A stretch of 8,358 bases of DNA from CAYSDH01 sp964429805 (GCA_964429805.1 CAYSDH010000102.1:1-8358); one strand, 5' to 3'; positions 1 to 7,277 are shown, counted from the first letter of the stretch. The notes: a model not told the origin generated them from the letters alone. Made by a program: numbers and translations.

Positions 1-727
1 GGGTAGAGGTAATGAGCGAGATAATAGGGGTGAGGTCTCGCAACACCTCTCTCACAACTTCTGGATTAGGTTCTACATATATGATATCATTGGCCTGCAC
101 CACCATGTATCCTTCTTCCATCGTTTCAATTGTGGAGAGGTCAAGTTGGTATACCTTCTTCTCTGTGCCCATGTCTCTGATGACCTTGATCTTAGACGCA
201 TTACCTCTGTTGGCTATACCGCCAGCACGTGCCAATACTTCTATAACAGTCATGTTATTATCAATCTGAATCACTCTCGATGTACCTCCATCACCTGGCG
301 ATACGATTACCCTGTTATTATTTACAGAAAGCTGAATGAACGGTTTGATGTAAAACTCAGCATACTTTTCTTCGAGCATTATTTCTGCTTCTCTGATTGT
401 GTAGCCGGCAATATTTACTCGACCAAGTGTGGGCAGTTTCACCATTCCATCAGACTCTACCAAGTATGTGACACCAAACTGTCTGATGGCCTGCTGACTG
501 TTTTGACCATTTGCTTGGTCTCCCGTCAAGTCAACTAATTTGTATCCATCATTGGTAAGTAGTCTAAACTCAAGACGATCATTTGGTGATACGGTATACT
601 CCAGGCTGTCAACATTAGGCACGTCATCAAAATTGTAATCTACTGGAGACTTGAACATTAAGTCCTTGTTTACGGTGCAACTTCCGAGTAAACTAGCAAC
701 AAGGAGTAGGAAAAAGAATCTTTTCAT
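1..727 (-). CDS. Polysaccharide export outer-membrane lipoprotein (Wza/BexD type), 3' end missing
   Basis: Translating the minus strand from the ATG at 727 gives 242 codons with no stop before the window edge, so the C-terminus is missing. The protein opens with a lipoprotein signal peptide: KR, a Phe/Leu-rich core, and lipobox LLGSC with Cys17 as the lipidated residue. Residues about 43-140 resemble the Poly_export domain (YTVSPNDRLEF near the start; DGMVKLPTLGRVNIAGYT, then a helix and FYIKPFIQLSV). Residues about 150-218 resemble an SLBB domain (TVIEVLARAGGI, then NDIIYVEP). The final visible stretch, VVREVLRDLTPIISLIT, fits the start of the C-terminal amphipathic helix that forms the outer-membrane pore in Wza. 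By family knowledge it exports capsule or exopolysaccharide across the outer membrane. It lies 47 nt downstream of the glycosyltransferase with no TAnnTTTG box seen between them, so it is probably the operon's last visible gene. The family call is firm; the polymer is unknown. Confidence 0.93.
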   Translation of the reverse strand, partial: MKRFFFLLLVASLLGSCTVNKDLMFKSPVDYNFDDVPNVDSLEYTVSPNDRLEFRLLTNDGYKLVDLTGDQANGQNSQQAIRQFGVTYLVESDGMVKLPTLGRVNIAGYTIREAEIMLEEKYAEFYIKPFIQLSVNNNRVIVSPGDGGTSRVIQIDNNMTVIEVLARAGGIANRGNASKIKVIRDMGTEKKVYQLDLSTIETMEEGYMVVQANDIIYVEPNPEVVREVLRDLTPIISLITST

Positions 728-774
728 CAAGTGGGTGCGAATTAGCAGTAAAAATATAAAAATAAAAGGCCTGA

Positions 775-1992
775 TTACAAAATCGACTCATAGACATCTA
801 CCATGTCTTTTACAAGGCGGGTATAGTGAAAACGCTCTTTCACAAAGTCCCAGCCACCTTTGCCAAGCGTGTTTCTGAGTGATGAGTCGTCAAGCAGGTT
901 TATCAGATTGCGATTAAAGGCATCTTGATTCCCTGCTGGACTAAGAAGGGCTGTCTTTCCATTTTGCACGATGTCTTCTATTCCACCCACGTTGGTACTG
1001 ACTATTGGTCGGTTCGCAGCTTGGGCTTCTATTAGGCTCACAGGAGTTCCTTCGTTTTTACTTGTCAAAGCGGCAATGTCTAGTCCAGCATTGGCTACAT
1101 CAATGTCCTTCATCCATGAAGTAAAGGTGAGGTGGTCTTCAGGATCTATTTCAGGGTCGTTATATCTCAAATTCTTGAAGGCCGCATATTCCTCTAACTC
1201 AGTCCTGACTTCTCCATCTCCTATTATAAAGGCGCGAAATTTTGTTTTGCTATGCTCTTTAATGTGGGCAATAGAGTTGATAAACATCTCATGGTTTTTG
1301 ATTGGCACTAATCTGCCTACAATACCAATAGCCACCGTGTCATCATCTAACTGGTAGAATTCTCTAAACTTTTTTCGCTTGGCCTGAAAGTCTTGCTGAA
1401 ACTTGTCTAAATCAAAACCAAGGTTAACCACTCTTATTTTCTCTTCGGGCACGACCTTAAAAACATTCACAAGTTCGTGCTTTTGGCGTTCACTAATCGC
1501 GATGATGGCGCTGGAGTTGGCTGCCATGTATCGTTCTACAGATTTGTAAAGATTAGTCTTGAAGTGACCAAAATAGGAGTGAAACTCATGACCGTGAAAA
1601 GTGTGAACGATACCTTTTACATTGGCTCGCTTTGCGGCAAGTCTACCCAAGGCGCCCGCTTTTGAGGCATGCGTGTGAATGATGTCTGGCTGATACTCGT
1701 CAATCATCTTCGCAATTTTTCTAAACGAGGTGATGTCTTTTCGCAAGTTCACTTCGCGCATCATTTCGGGTATAATGATGGGGTTCAGCTCGAGCTTGTC
1801 TATGATGTGCAGGGAGTTGTCTTCTGTGTAGTCCTTCTTCCCGCCAACCAGCATAGTCTCGTATGGTGAGGGCAGAAATTTTGAGAGATAGGCAGCATTA
1901 AAGGTTGGGCCACCTAGGTTAAATCTGTTTATGATCCTCAGGACTTTTGTCATCAGAGGCGTGAAGATATCGCTATTCCAGTGAATAGCCAT
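775..1992 (-). CDS. GT4-family glycosyltransferase, probably for surface polysaccharide
   Basis: This 405-residue protein has the two-Rossmann GT-B layout of retaining glycosyltransferase family 4. Visible marks are the N-terminal acceptor-side loop FNLGGPTFNAAYL (residues 24-36), HTHASKAGALGR (106-117), the donor-phosphate loop GRLVPIKNHE (226-235, with Arg227 and Lys232), and the E-x7-E motif in NEGTPVSLIEAQA (Glu314 and Glu322). Length is normal for the family. It would move a sugar from a nucleotide donor onto a lipid-linked or glycan acceptor at the inner face of the inner membrane; donor and acceptor cannot be read from the sequence. The start is uncertain: the ATG at 1992 lies 13 nt after the preceding gene, while an in-frame ATG at 1953 begins MTKVLRIINRFN, which looks more like the usual start of this family. 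Neither has a clear Shine-Dalgarno site. Its place before a Wza-type export gene supports a role in exopolysaccharide or capsule synthesis. Confidence 0.93.
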   Translation of the reverse strand: MAIHWNSDIFTPLMTKVLRIINRFNLGGPTFNAAYLSKFLPSPYETMLVGGKKDYTEDNSLHIIDKLELNPIIIPEMMREVNLRKDITSFRKIAKMIDEYQPDIIHTHASKAGALGRLAAKRANVKGIVHTFHGHEFHSYFGHFKTNLYKSVERYMAANSSAIIAISERQKHELVNVFKVVPEEKIRVVNLGFDLDKFQQDFQAKRKKFREFYQLDDDTVAIGIVGRLVPIKNHEMFINSIAHIKEHSKTKFRAFIIGDGEVRTELEEYAAFKNLRYNDPEIDPEDHLTFTSWMKDIDVANAGLDIAALTSKNEGTPVSLIEAQAANRPIVSTNVGGIEDIVQNGKTALLSPAGNQDAFNRNLINLLDDSSLRNTLGKGGWDFVKERFHYTRLVKDMVDVYESIL

Positions 1993-2005
1993 AAGTCAGA
2001 CTAAA

Positions 2006-3098
2006 CTACCAGCAGGTGTAGAGTATGTCTATGATATCATCGTCAATGGTGGTACTCACCCTCGATCGTTCTTCTTCGGAACTCTCAGCATCTTCAAGAA
2101 TCACTAATTCGCTTACGGATTCAAAGGAGTTGCCGGCTACGTTGTCAATTTCATAGGCTAGGTTATCATCAGCTCTGCTATCCATGGTGCCCGAGACAAT
2201 GCTGGGCTCTGGGAGCTCCATGTCTGCTTCCGCTGGTGAGGCGGTGTATGAGAAGTTGGTCACTCTGTCTTCCTCTTCCAAATCAGCCACTCCACAACAT
2301 TTTTGGTCAAAAATTTCAAAATNNNNNNNNNNTGTCACCATTGATATCAAAAGCTGCCGCATCAACTGCATCTTTTGACTCCGCCTTGTTTAATCCATAT
2401 TTACCTTCGTTTGCGCTGAGCATATCTTCATGGGCAAAGTCTTCTGACAAGACTTCTTTTTCTTGCCGCTTATCAGCTCCAGCAGTCAGATTTTGTTCCG
2501 CATCTCGCGTGCTGAGGTATCCTTTATCATCAGAGAGGTTTTCCTTTTCTATGACTTCATTCTGCTCAAGACCATTGAAGTCTTCTTTTTTCTTTAACGC
2601 TCCTTGACTCGCGCTCACTTCTTTATCTGACTCAGCATTGTTTTGCGGTTTCTGATTGGCCACTTCGTCATGCTGTTCACTAAGGGCCGGTTCAAGAGAC
2701 AGTGAATTCTCTGTATCAGGATTAAAAAATATCAAGCCAATTACTACCACAGCCAACGAAGCAAAAGCCACTTGAACTCCAGGTCGTTTATACAGAGGTG
2801 TGCTTAGACTCAAGCCTGCAAACAGTGAGTTTAACCAGACAAAAATGGTCTTTCGCTCATGTTTCTTTTCGTGCTGAGCGATGAGGTTATCGCGCATAGA
2901 CATGGGGGCGCTCCACTCATCATCTACCACTGTTTCTGAAGTGAGCTCGAGTAGCGTCTTTCTCATCTGCTGATATTCCTCAGCCGAGTCCATGTGTCGC
3001 AGCACGAAGTCTCGCTCCTCAGCATAGAGCTCTTCGTAACTCTTATTGGTTAAGAGATACTCGATGTCTTCTGGGTCATATTTCTCTGTACGCTTCAT
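2006..3098 (-). CDS. Putative membrane-bound anti-sigma factor, interrupted by an assembly gap
   Basis: The ATG at 3098 overlaps the sigma-factor stop by four bases (ATGA), the usual coupling of an ECF sigma gene to its anti-sigma. About 107 N-terminal residues are charged and probably cytoplasmic. One transmembrane helix follows (about 108-125, AFASLAVVVIGLIFF), then a long acidic Glu/Asp/Ser/Asn-rich tail, presumably periplasmic. The N-terminus has an anti-sigma-like helix, FVLRHMDSAEEYQQM (31-45), in which the two cysteines of a zinc-binding H-x3-C-x2-C site would be Ala39 and Tyr42, so a zinc-free version is possible. Ten Ns at 2323-2332 break the frame; the two parts join if the true gap is a multiple of three bases. 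The C-terminal part contains CCGVADLEEED and ends in IIDILYTCW at the TAG at 2006. I recognise no named family; anti-sigma is inferred from position and topology. It may sense an envelope signal and release the sigma factor. Confidence 0.75.
2323..2332. other. Assembly gap (10 N)
   Basis: Ten consecutive undefined bases lie inside the putative anti-sigma gene. A round number of Ns suggests a scaffold placeholder, so true length is unknown. On the minus strand, reading before the gap ends one base into a codon and reading after it resumes with two bases completing a codon, so an uninterrupted gene requires the missing segment to be a multiple of three. The frameshift seen with exactly 10 Ns is therefore probably not biological. 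Confidence 0.97.
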
Positions 3099-3649
3099 TT
3101 TTCGTAATTCGGGTCAAAGACTTCTAGGCCTTTTGATAGTTTTTTGAGTGTGTAGAATATGCGAGACTTCACCGTGCCTTCGCTGCATTCCATTATCTCG
3201 GCTATTTCTTTTATGCTCATGTCCTGTTTAAATCTCAAGATAAAGACATGTCGCTGTTCTTCGCTGAGACCAGCCAGTTGGCGGCTTAGTTCTGTTTTAA
3301 AGTTGCTTCGGTCTACACCTTTTTCATCAGCAGCTACTGTGCTGCTGTAGAGTTGTTTTACCTCAGGTGCGTGGTCTACACGTACGGCATGTCGTCTGTA
3401 CTCATTCTTACACATGTTACCTGCAATAGCGTATATCCACGTGCTAAATTTCTTTCCTTGTTTATACAGCTCAGGCTTTTCAATCAGTTTTGAAAAGAGG
3501 TCTTGAGTCATGTCATTGGCCTTCTCTCTATCCTGCCACAGCATTCTGAAAAAGTAGGTGCACATCTTACCTTGATAGCGATCATAAAGCTCGGTAAAGG
3601 CTTGGGTGTCACCCGTTGATGAGCGAACCATTAGGTCCTCATCAGCCAT
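3095..3649 (-). CDS. ECF-type RNA polymerase sigma factor (sigma-70 family, RpoE-like)
   Basis: The product has the compact two-domain layout of extracytoplasmic-function sigma factors, 184 residues from the ATG at 3649. Region 2 shows DTQAFTELYDRYQGKM, then DREKANDMTQDLFSKLI (core RNA polymerase and -10 binding), then KFSTWIYAIAGNMCKNEYRR (regions 2.3-2.4). A linker of about 40 residues leads to region 4: LSEEQRHVFILRFKQDMS, then IKEIAEIMECSEGTVKSRIF, a helix-turn-helix for the -35 element. The frame can extend nine codons upstream to a TTG at 3676 (MVFGRKYQD when initiated), but the ATG start gives MADEDLMVRSSTGD, typical of the family. Its stop overlaps the next gene's start by ATGA, and the preceding secreted-protein gene ends only about 30 nt upstream. 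It probably directs a stimulus-dependent regulon that may include this operon; target promoters are not evident. Confidence 0.95.
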   Translation of the reverse strand: MADEDLMVRSSTGDTQAFTELYDRYQGKMCTYFFRMLWQDREKANDMTQDLFSKLIEKPELYKQGKKFSTWIYAIAGNMCKNEYRRHAVRVDHAPEVKQLYSSTVAADEKGVDRSNFKTELSRQLAGLSEEQRHVFILRFKQDMSIKEIAEIMECSEGTVKSRIFYTLKKLSKGLEVFDPNYEK

Positions 3650-3680
3650 GTCTTGATATTTTCGCCCAAAGACCAAGTTG

Positions 3681-4718
3681 CTATTTCAGTTTTTCTAAAA
3701 CATCACTTCGCCCGGCTTGCTGAGCGAGTTTTGTCATTTTCACCTTCACATCCTTGGCCTTCTTTGCGTCTCCATCTTCCTTGTATTTCTTGTGCACTGC
3801 AGCGAGCATTGGCAAGTAATTGAGATTTAGTTTTCGGACTTCAGCAGGCGCATTTGACCTCTTTAAAAAACTCATGTTTACATCATCTTCAAAGGTGTCG
3901 ACCACCGTTTGTGCACTAGTCATGCCGCCCAGTTTGAAGCTAAGCCCCGCAAGGTGCAGTTGAGATTTGAGCTGCTTGAGCACGGCCTTATCTACTGTCA
4001 AGCCGAGATGAAATGCATGATTTGGGTTGAGGCCATACAGTTGCTGAATGAAGTTTGCCACGCCATTATTCATGTTAGATGGCACCATCAGTCCTTTCTC
4101 TTTGAGTCGCTCGCTCCTGTACTTTGTGTCGCTCAGCAATTGGATGTTGACCACAGTGATGTCTTTGTGCTCAAGCGCTAGTTTACCAAGTAGGGGGTAG
4201 GTGTCCCATTCTCCATTAGTGATGAGCACCGTGCCTGCATCTAGAGAACGGATTACGTTTTCTTGATAAGACAGAATGTCTGTGTGGTACTTTTTTGAAG
4301 CAAACATCTTTTTGGCCGTTTGCTTCATTGATGCATGGTCACCCATTATTTCATAATAACTCATCAACTCGTCAAGCACGCCAATGTCATCTGGCTTGAG
4401 GTTGAGTGCGTCAATCAGGGCATCTCCAGATTCTGACTTTTGAGTCGCCATCTGATATTCAGTCACATACTTATCAAACTGTGCGTTGAGTTGCTCTCTA
4501 GCCGCTTTTTCATACTGGGCCTCTTTGTAGGAGTCTAACTTTTCCTTTTTTCTAGATGAATTACTTATTTCTTCTAAGCGAACAGGAGTTGACTGAATGG
4601 ATTCTACTTCAATCACATCTGTCTCGACTGGCACAGTATCTTGCACAGATTGATGTTCTTGACCTAAGCTCCACACTGTCAGGCAGATAAATGTCAAAGT
4701 TGTAAGCGTTGTTCTCAT
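3681..4718 (-). CDS. Secreted protein with a module like the C-terminal part of DUF2723 proteins
   Basis: The ATG at 4718 gives 345 residues starting with a Sec signal peptide (MRTTLTTLTF, a hydrophobic stretch, cleavage probably after SLGQ near residue 20). In-frame codons run upstream to a TTG at 4769, but that would bury the signal peptide, so the ATG is preferred. Residues about 55-90 are a charged, helical, coiled-coil-like segment. Residues about 148-200 read SYQENVIRSLDAGTVLITNG, then EWDTYPLL and DITVVNIQLLSDTKY. Later come LKQLKSQLHLAGLSFKL (247-263), VDTFEDDVN, and a helical end. These match, in order, the pattern I know from the soluble tail of Bacteroidota DUF2723 membrane proteins (TNGDNDTFPLWYLQ, DVxVxNLSLLNT, LYLxGLxYRL). 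Function of that module is not established to my knowledge. The gene leads the apparent operon, just ahead of the sigma factor; an envelope sensor or client role is speculation. Presence of a real secreted protein is well supported. Confidence 0.8.
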   Translation of the reverse strand: MRTTLTTLTFICLTVWSLGQEHQSVQDTVPVETDVIEVESIQSTPVRLEEISNSSRKKEKLDSYKEAQYEKAAREQLNAQFDKYVTEYQMATQKSESGDALIDALNLKPDDIGVLDELMSYYEIMGDHASMKQTAKKMFASKKYHTDILSYQENVIRSLDAGTVLITNGEWDTYPLLGKLALEHKDITVVNIQLLSDTKYRSERLKEKGLMVPSNMNNGVANFIQQLYGLNPNHAFHLGLTVDKAVLKQLKSQLHLAGLSFKLGGMTSAQTVVDTFEDDVNMSFLKRSNAPAEVRKLNLNYLPMLAAVHKKYKEDGDAKKAKDVKVKMTKLAQQAGRSDVLEKLK

Positions 4719-4782
4719 ACTCGATACTTGATACACCTCTAATATCAGATGGTTCAATGAAGGTATCAAAATTCATTCCCGT

Positions 4783-4790
4783 TATATTTG
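4783..4790 (+). promoter_or_regulatory. Bacteroidota-type -7 box (TATATTTG) for the DUF493 unit
   Basis: TATATTTG fits the TAnnTTTG -7 consensus of Bacteroidota housekeeping promoters and ends 22 nt before the ATG at 4813. I see no good TTTG-type -33 element at the usual spacing, so it rests on the -7 box and its place in a divergent intergenic region. A weak box on the opposite strand (GAATTTTG, 4774-4767, one mismatch) could serve the leftward operon. Confidence 0.5.
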
Positions 4791-4812
4791 ACCAAAATTG
4801 GATAGAGGCGTC

Positions 4813-5085
4813 ATGGACGAGGGAAAAAAGGCAGAATTAAGAGAAAAACTGGAGTCGTTTCACAAATGGCCTTCGTTGTACATGTTTAAGTTCATTATCC
4901 CCAATGAGGGCGATAAGTTGGCACAGGTAAAGGCCGTGTTTAGTGAGAAGGTGGAGTATGCCACCAAAGAGTCTTCGAGTGGTCGATTTGTGAGTCTGAC
5001 CGTCAAAGAAATGATAATGGATGCCGACTCCGTGTTTGACAGGTATGAGCGAGTTGGCCAGATAGGAGGAGTGATTTCTTTATGA
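4813..5085 (+). CDS. DUF493 family protein (YbeD-like)
   Basis: From the ATG at 4813 this is a 90-residue soluble protein; a TTG 15 bases upstream is in frame but adds nothing family-like. AGAGG a few bases before the ATG may act as a ribosome site. The core HKWPSLYMFKFIIPNEGDK, then AQVKAVF, SSSGRFVSLTVKEMI and a final helix (DSVFDRYERVGQIGGVISL) follows the ferredoxin-like alpha/beta pattern of DUF493; this short form is common in Bacteroidota. DUF493 has an ACT-like fold and has been suggested to bind small molecules or take part in regulation, but no clear biochemical role is established. The stop overlaps the next gene's start by ATGA, so the two are probably translated together from the TATATTTG promoter. 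No odd features. Confidence 0.88.
   Translation: MDEGKKAELREKLESFHKWPSLYMFKFIIPNEGDKLAQVKAVFSEKVEYATKESSSGRFVSLTVKEMIMDADSVFDRYERVGQIGGVISL
5064..5070 (+). promoter_or_regulatory. Shine-Dalgarno site (AGGAGGA) inside the upstream gene
   Basis: AGGAGGA lies 11 nt before the ATG at 5082, within the DUF493 coding region. It is the strongest Shine-Dalgarno match I see here, where most starts lack one, and supports the 5082 start. With the ATGA overlap it suggests that the membrane protein gene gets its own ribosome loading besides coupling. Confidence 0.6.
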
Positions 5086-5468
5086 ATAATATACTGCGTG
5101 ATAAGTTAGAGTGGGTGGTGTTGGCCATGGTGGTGGTCTTGCTCGCTGCTGCGATATACCGTTTTGTTCTAATTCAGTGGAGGTCCAATGTGGACTTAAG
5201 ACAATACCCTTTTTTGAGACCACTGGCATCTCGAAATCTTATAGGTAGCGTGCAACTTGAAATTGAAATGCCCGATTCGTATCAGGTGACTTTGAGTCTG
5301 CTAGACCAGAGTGAACATCTTGTCGAGACTATTCATGACGGAGAACTGGATGCAGGTCTTCATTCTTTTACGCTTGATTCTGATGCGCATCAAGCAGGGA
5401 GCTACTTTTTGCAGCTCACCTCAAAAGGTCAAGTTGATTTAAAAAGAATTGAAATCGCAGCAGCTTAA
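5082..5468 (+). CDS. Small membrane-anchored protein with a FlgD-Ig / T9SS-sorting-like beta domain
   Basis: This 128-residue protein has a short N-terminal segment, one strong transmembrane helix (about 11-31, WVVLAMVVVLLAAAIYRFVL), a linker, and a beta-rich domain at about 54-125. That domain reads VQLEIEMPDSYQVTLSLLD, then HLVETIHDGELDAGLHSFTLD, then AGSYFLQLTSKGQVDLKRIEI. This is very like the FlgD Ig-like fold and the type A C-terminal sorting domain of the type IX secretion system (pattern: V-x-L-x-I-x-D, then L-x-AG-x-H-x-F, then SG-x-Y-F-x-x-L, then K-x-x-I). Normally such a domain ends a large exported protein; here it stands almost alone behind a membrane anchor without a signal-peptidase site. 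It could be an inner-membrane protein whose domain only shares the fold. Its ATG overlaps the DUF493 stop, so the two are cotranscribed. The stop overlaps the convergent DUF349 gene's stop. The CDS is firm; the domain call comes from pattern recognition. Confidence 0.85.
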   Translation: MNNILRDKLEWVVLAMVVVLLAAAIYRFVLIQWRSNVDLRQYPFLRPLASRNLIGSVQLEIEMPDSYQVTLSLLDQSEHLVETIHDGELDAGLHSFTLDSDAHQAGSYFLQLTSKGQVDLKRIEIAAA

Positions 5469-7096
5469 CTGTTGTCAATCAGTTTGAGCATTTTCTGTAG
5501 CTCTGCAATTTTCGCTTTGTTTCTCTTGATGTTCTTTTCCACTTCCAACTTCATCGGGTTGTCTTTCTGGTGTGGGTTAAAGAATCCGAGATTGTTCTCG
5601 TACTGATTGATGTCTTTTCTAAGACCGTCAATTTTACGCTTGATGTGAAAACGCTCATCTTTCTTAGCCTTTGGATCATTCTCCAACTTGGCCAGTCTGT
5701 TTTTCATTTGGACTTCCTTGCGCTCTTTGTCGTCTAGCTTGAGCTTGTCGTAGTGCACAGAGATGCTCTCAAAGTAGGTCTTGTTTACCTTGTCTTTTTC
5801 TTTGAATGGCACCATGCCTATGCCTCTCCACTCTACACCAAATTCGGCCAGCGCATTAAGGTCAGTACCCTTGTTGCCACTGAGTTGGAACGCCTGCACT
5901 CTTCGAGTCAAATCCTCTTTGAGCTTCAGGTTTTGCTTTTCATCAGCTTCTTTGCCTTTGAAAAATTCGGTCTTTTTATTAAAGAACTCATCGCAGTGCC
6001 CTCTAAACTTTGACCAAAGTTTATTCTCGTCTTTCTTAGATGCTGCACCTACCGCTTTCCACTCTTTCTGAAGTGCTTGCAGGGCGATACTCGTTTCTTT
6101 AAAATTCTGTCCAGTCTTTAATTCAGCAGCCTTGGCAATGAGGGCTTCTTTCTTTGCCTTACGCGTATCATAGACTTCGTTGAGGTCGCCATAGTAGTTT
6201 TTCTTTCGGGTGAAAAAACTATCACAGGCTCCTCTAAATTCTTTCCAGACTTTTTCGTTCTGCGAACTAAAGCCAATAGACTTCCATTGCTTTTGAATGT
6301 CAAGTACCTCGTTTGTCGAAGAGTTCCACGCCTTAACGCCTTCAATCTCTCTTTCTGACACCTCTGTTACTTTGGCAATGAGGGCTTTTTTCTTTTCAAG
6401 ATTTTCGCCTTGCTTCTCTCTGATGCCTTCATAGTAGGCGTTGACTCTGTCTAGGGCGGCTCTGACACTCTTCCAGTAGTCGTCACGCACTTGCTCCCAG
6501 TCTTTCTGAGATGTAGGCCCTGTGGAGTCCCACTCTTTCATGTACATCTTTACCGCAGCGTCTACCTTCTTGATAGAGGTCTCATCAGCGAGTAATTGTA
6601 CCTTTTTAATAATGTCTCTTTTATTGACAAGGTTTCGTCTCTTGTCATGCTCTGCGAGTTCTTTATAAATCTGAATGTTATAAAAGAAGGTCTCTCGCAA
6701 TCTGCTATATTCTCCTTGCAGACGAGAAAGTTGAGCGCGTGGAATATCCCCAATGTCTTGCCACTTTTCTTGAAGATCTTTAAAGCTGTTAAACGCTTTA
6801 CCAATGTTCTCTTCGTTCTGAATGAGCGCGCGCATCTCTTCAATAATCTGCTCTTTCTGCTTCTGATTATTTTCATGCACCGCAGACTGCGCTTTGCTGC
6901 GCAGGCGAGCACGCTTTTCATTAAACGCGTCAATGATGTCGACTAAAAGCTCATCGAGCATAGCGTCTTCTGCATCAGTGCTGGGCATATCGCCTAACTT
7001 GGCAATGGCCTCAAGACCTGGGGCGGTCTCTTCCAGACTTACCTCATCTTCAATTAGGTCTGTCAGTAGACCAAGTATTTCGCTTCTAGTTTCCAT
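5465..7096 (-). CDS. DUF349 repeat protein
   Basis: The ATG at 7096 opens a 543-residue, charged, almost wholly helical, soluble protein. It contains five repeats of the DUF349 type at about residues 81-147, 155-223, 236-303, 316-380 and 392-455. Each has a helix, then a W-x-x-[IVT]-G core (KWQDIGDIP, EWDSTGPTS, QWKSIGFSS, EWKAVGAAS, EWRGIGMVP), then a helix ending in an aromatic pair (for example FFTRKKNYY, FFNKKTEFF). A C-terminal coiled-coil-like region (about 456-540) holds NNLGFFNPHQKDNPM. The N-terminal 80 residues are acidic. DUF349 proteins are widespread in Bacteroidota; their function is not settled. The gene has a plausible TAACTTTG -7 box at 7124-7117 and appears to be transcribed alone. 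It ends at TAA in a TTAA shared with the convergent neighbour, and no terminator hairpin is visible at that junction. Length and composition look normal for the family. Confidence 0.92.
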   Translation of the reverse strand: METRSEILGLLTDLIEDEVSLEETAPGLEAIAKLGDMPSTDAEDAMLDELLVDIIDAFNEKRARLRSKAQSAVHENNQKQKEQIIEEMRALIQNEENIGKAFNSFKDLQEKWQDIGDIPRAQLSRLQGEYSRLRETFFYNIQIYKELAEHDKRRNLVNKRDIIKKVQLLADETSIKKVDAAVKMYMKEWDSTGPTSQKDWEQVRDDYWKSVRAALDRVNAYYEGIREKQGENLEKKKALIAKVTEVSEREIEGVKAWNSSTNEVLDIQKQWKSIGFSSQNEKVWKEFRGACDSFFTRKKNYYGDLNEVYDTRKAKKEALIAKAAELKTGQNFKETSIALQALQKEWKAVGAASKKDENKLWSKFRGHCDEFFNKKTEFFKGKEADEKQNLKLKEDLTRRVQAFQLSGNKGTDLNALAEFGVEWRGIGMVPFKEKDKVNKTYFESISVHYDKLKLDDKERKEVQMKNRLAKLENDPKAKKDERFHIKRKIDGLRKDINQYENNLGFFNPHQKDNPMKLEVEKNIKRNKAKIAELQKMLKLIDNS

Positions 7097-7116
7097 TCTC
7101 TTTATACTAGGGTGTG

Positions 7117-7124
7117 CAAAGTTA
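7117..7124 (-). promoter_or_regulatory. Bacteroidota-type -7 box (TAACTTTG) for the DUF349 gene
   Basis: On the minus strand 7124-7117 reads TAACTTTG, a match to TAnnTTTG, ending 20 nt before the ATG at 7096. I found no convincing -33 TTTG upstream. The call depends on the -7 match and placement. Confidence 0.45.
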
Positions 7125-7277
7125 TGCGTTTCATATTGGTTGTGTCAGAATTTACCACTAATCGAGACAATTAATATGCTGAGATTCTATACGATTTTTA
7201 ATCAAAATAGTTGCTTGACGCATCAAGTCTTCATGATTGAATTGTGTTTTTCTAGGTGCTTGGTAACAAGTGATTTA

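Noticed and set aside
2236..2607. Plus-strand frame of 123 codons crossing the N gap
   Set aside because: It lies antisense to the putative anti-sigma gene, passes through undefined bases, and shows only Ser/Phe-rich shadow sequence.
6562..6933. Minus-strand frame of 123 codons within the DUF349 gene in another frame
   Set aside because: Arg/Lys/Leu-rich shadow of the real reading frame, with no supporting context.
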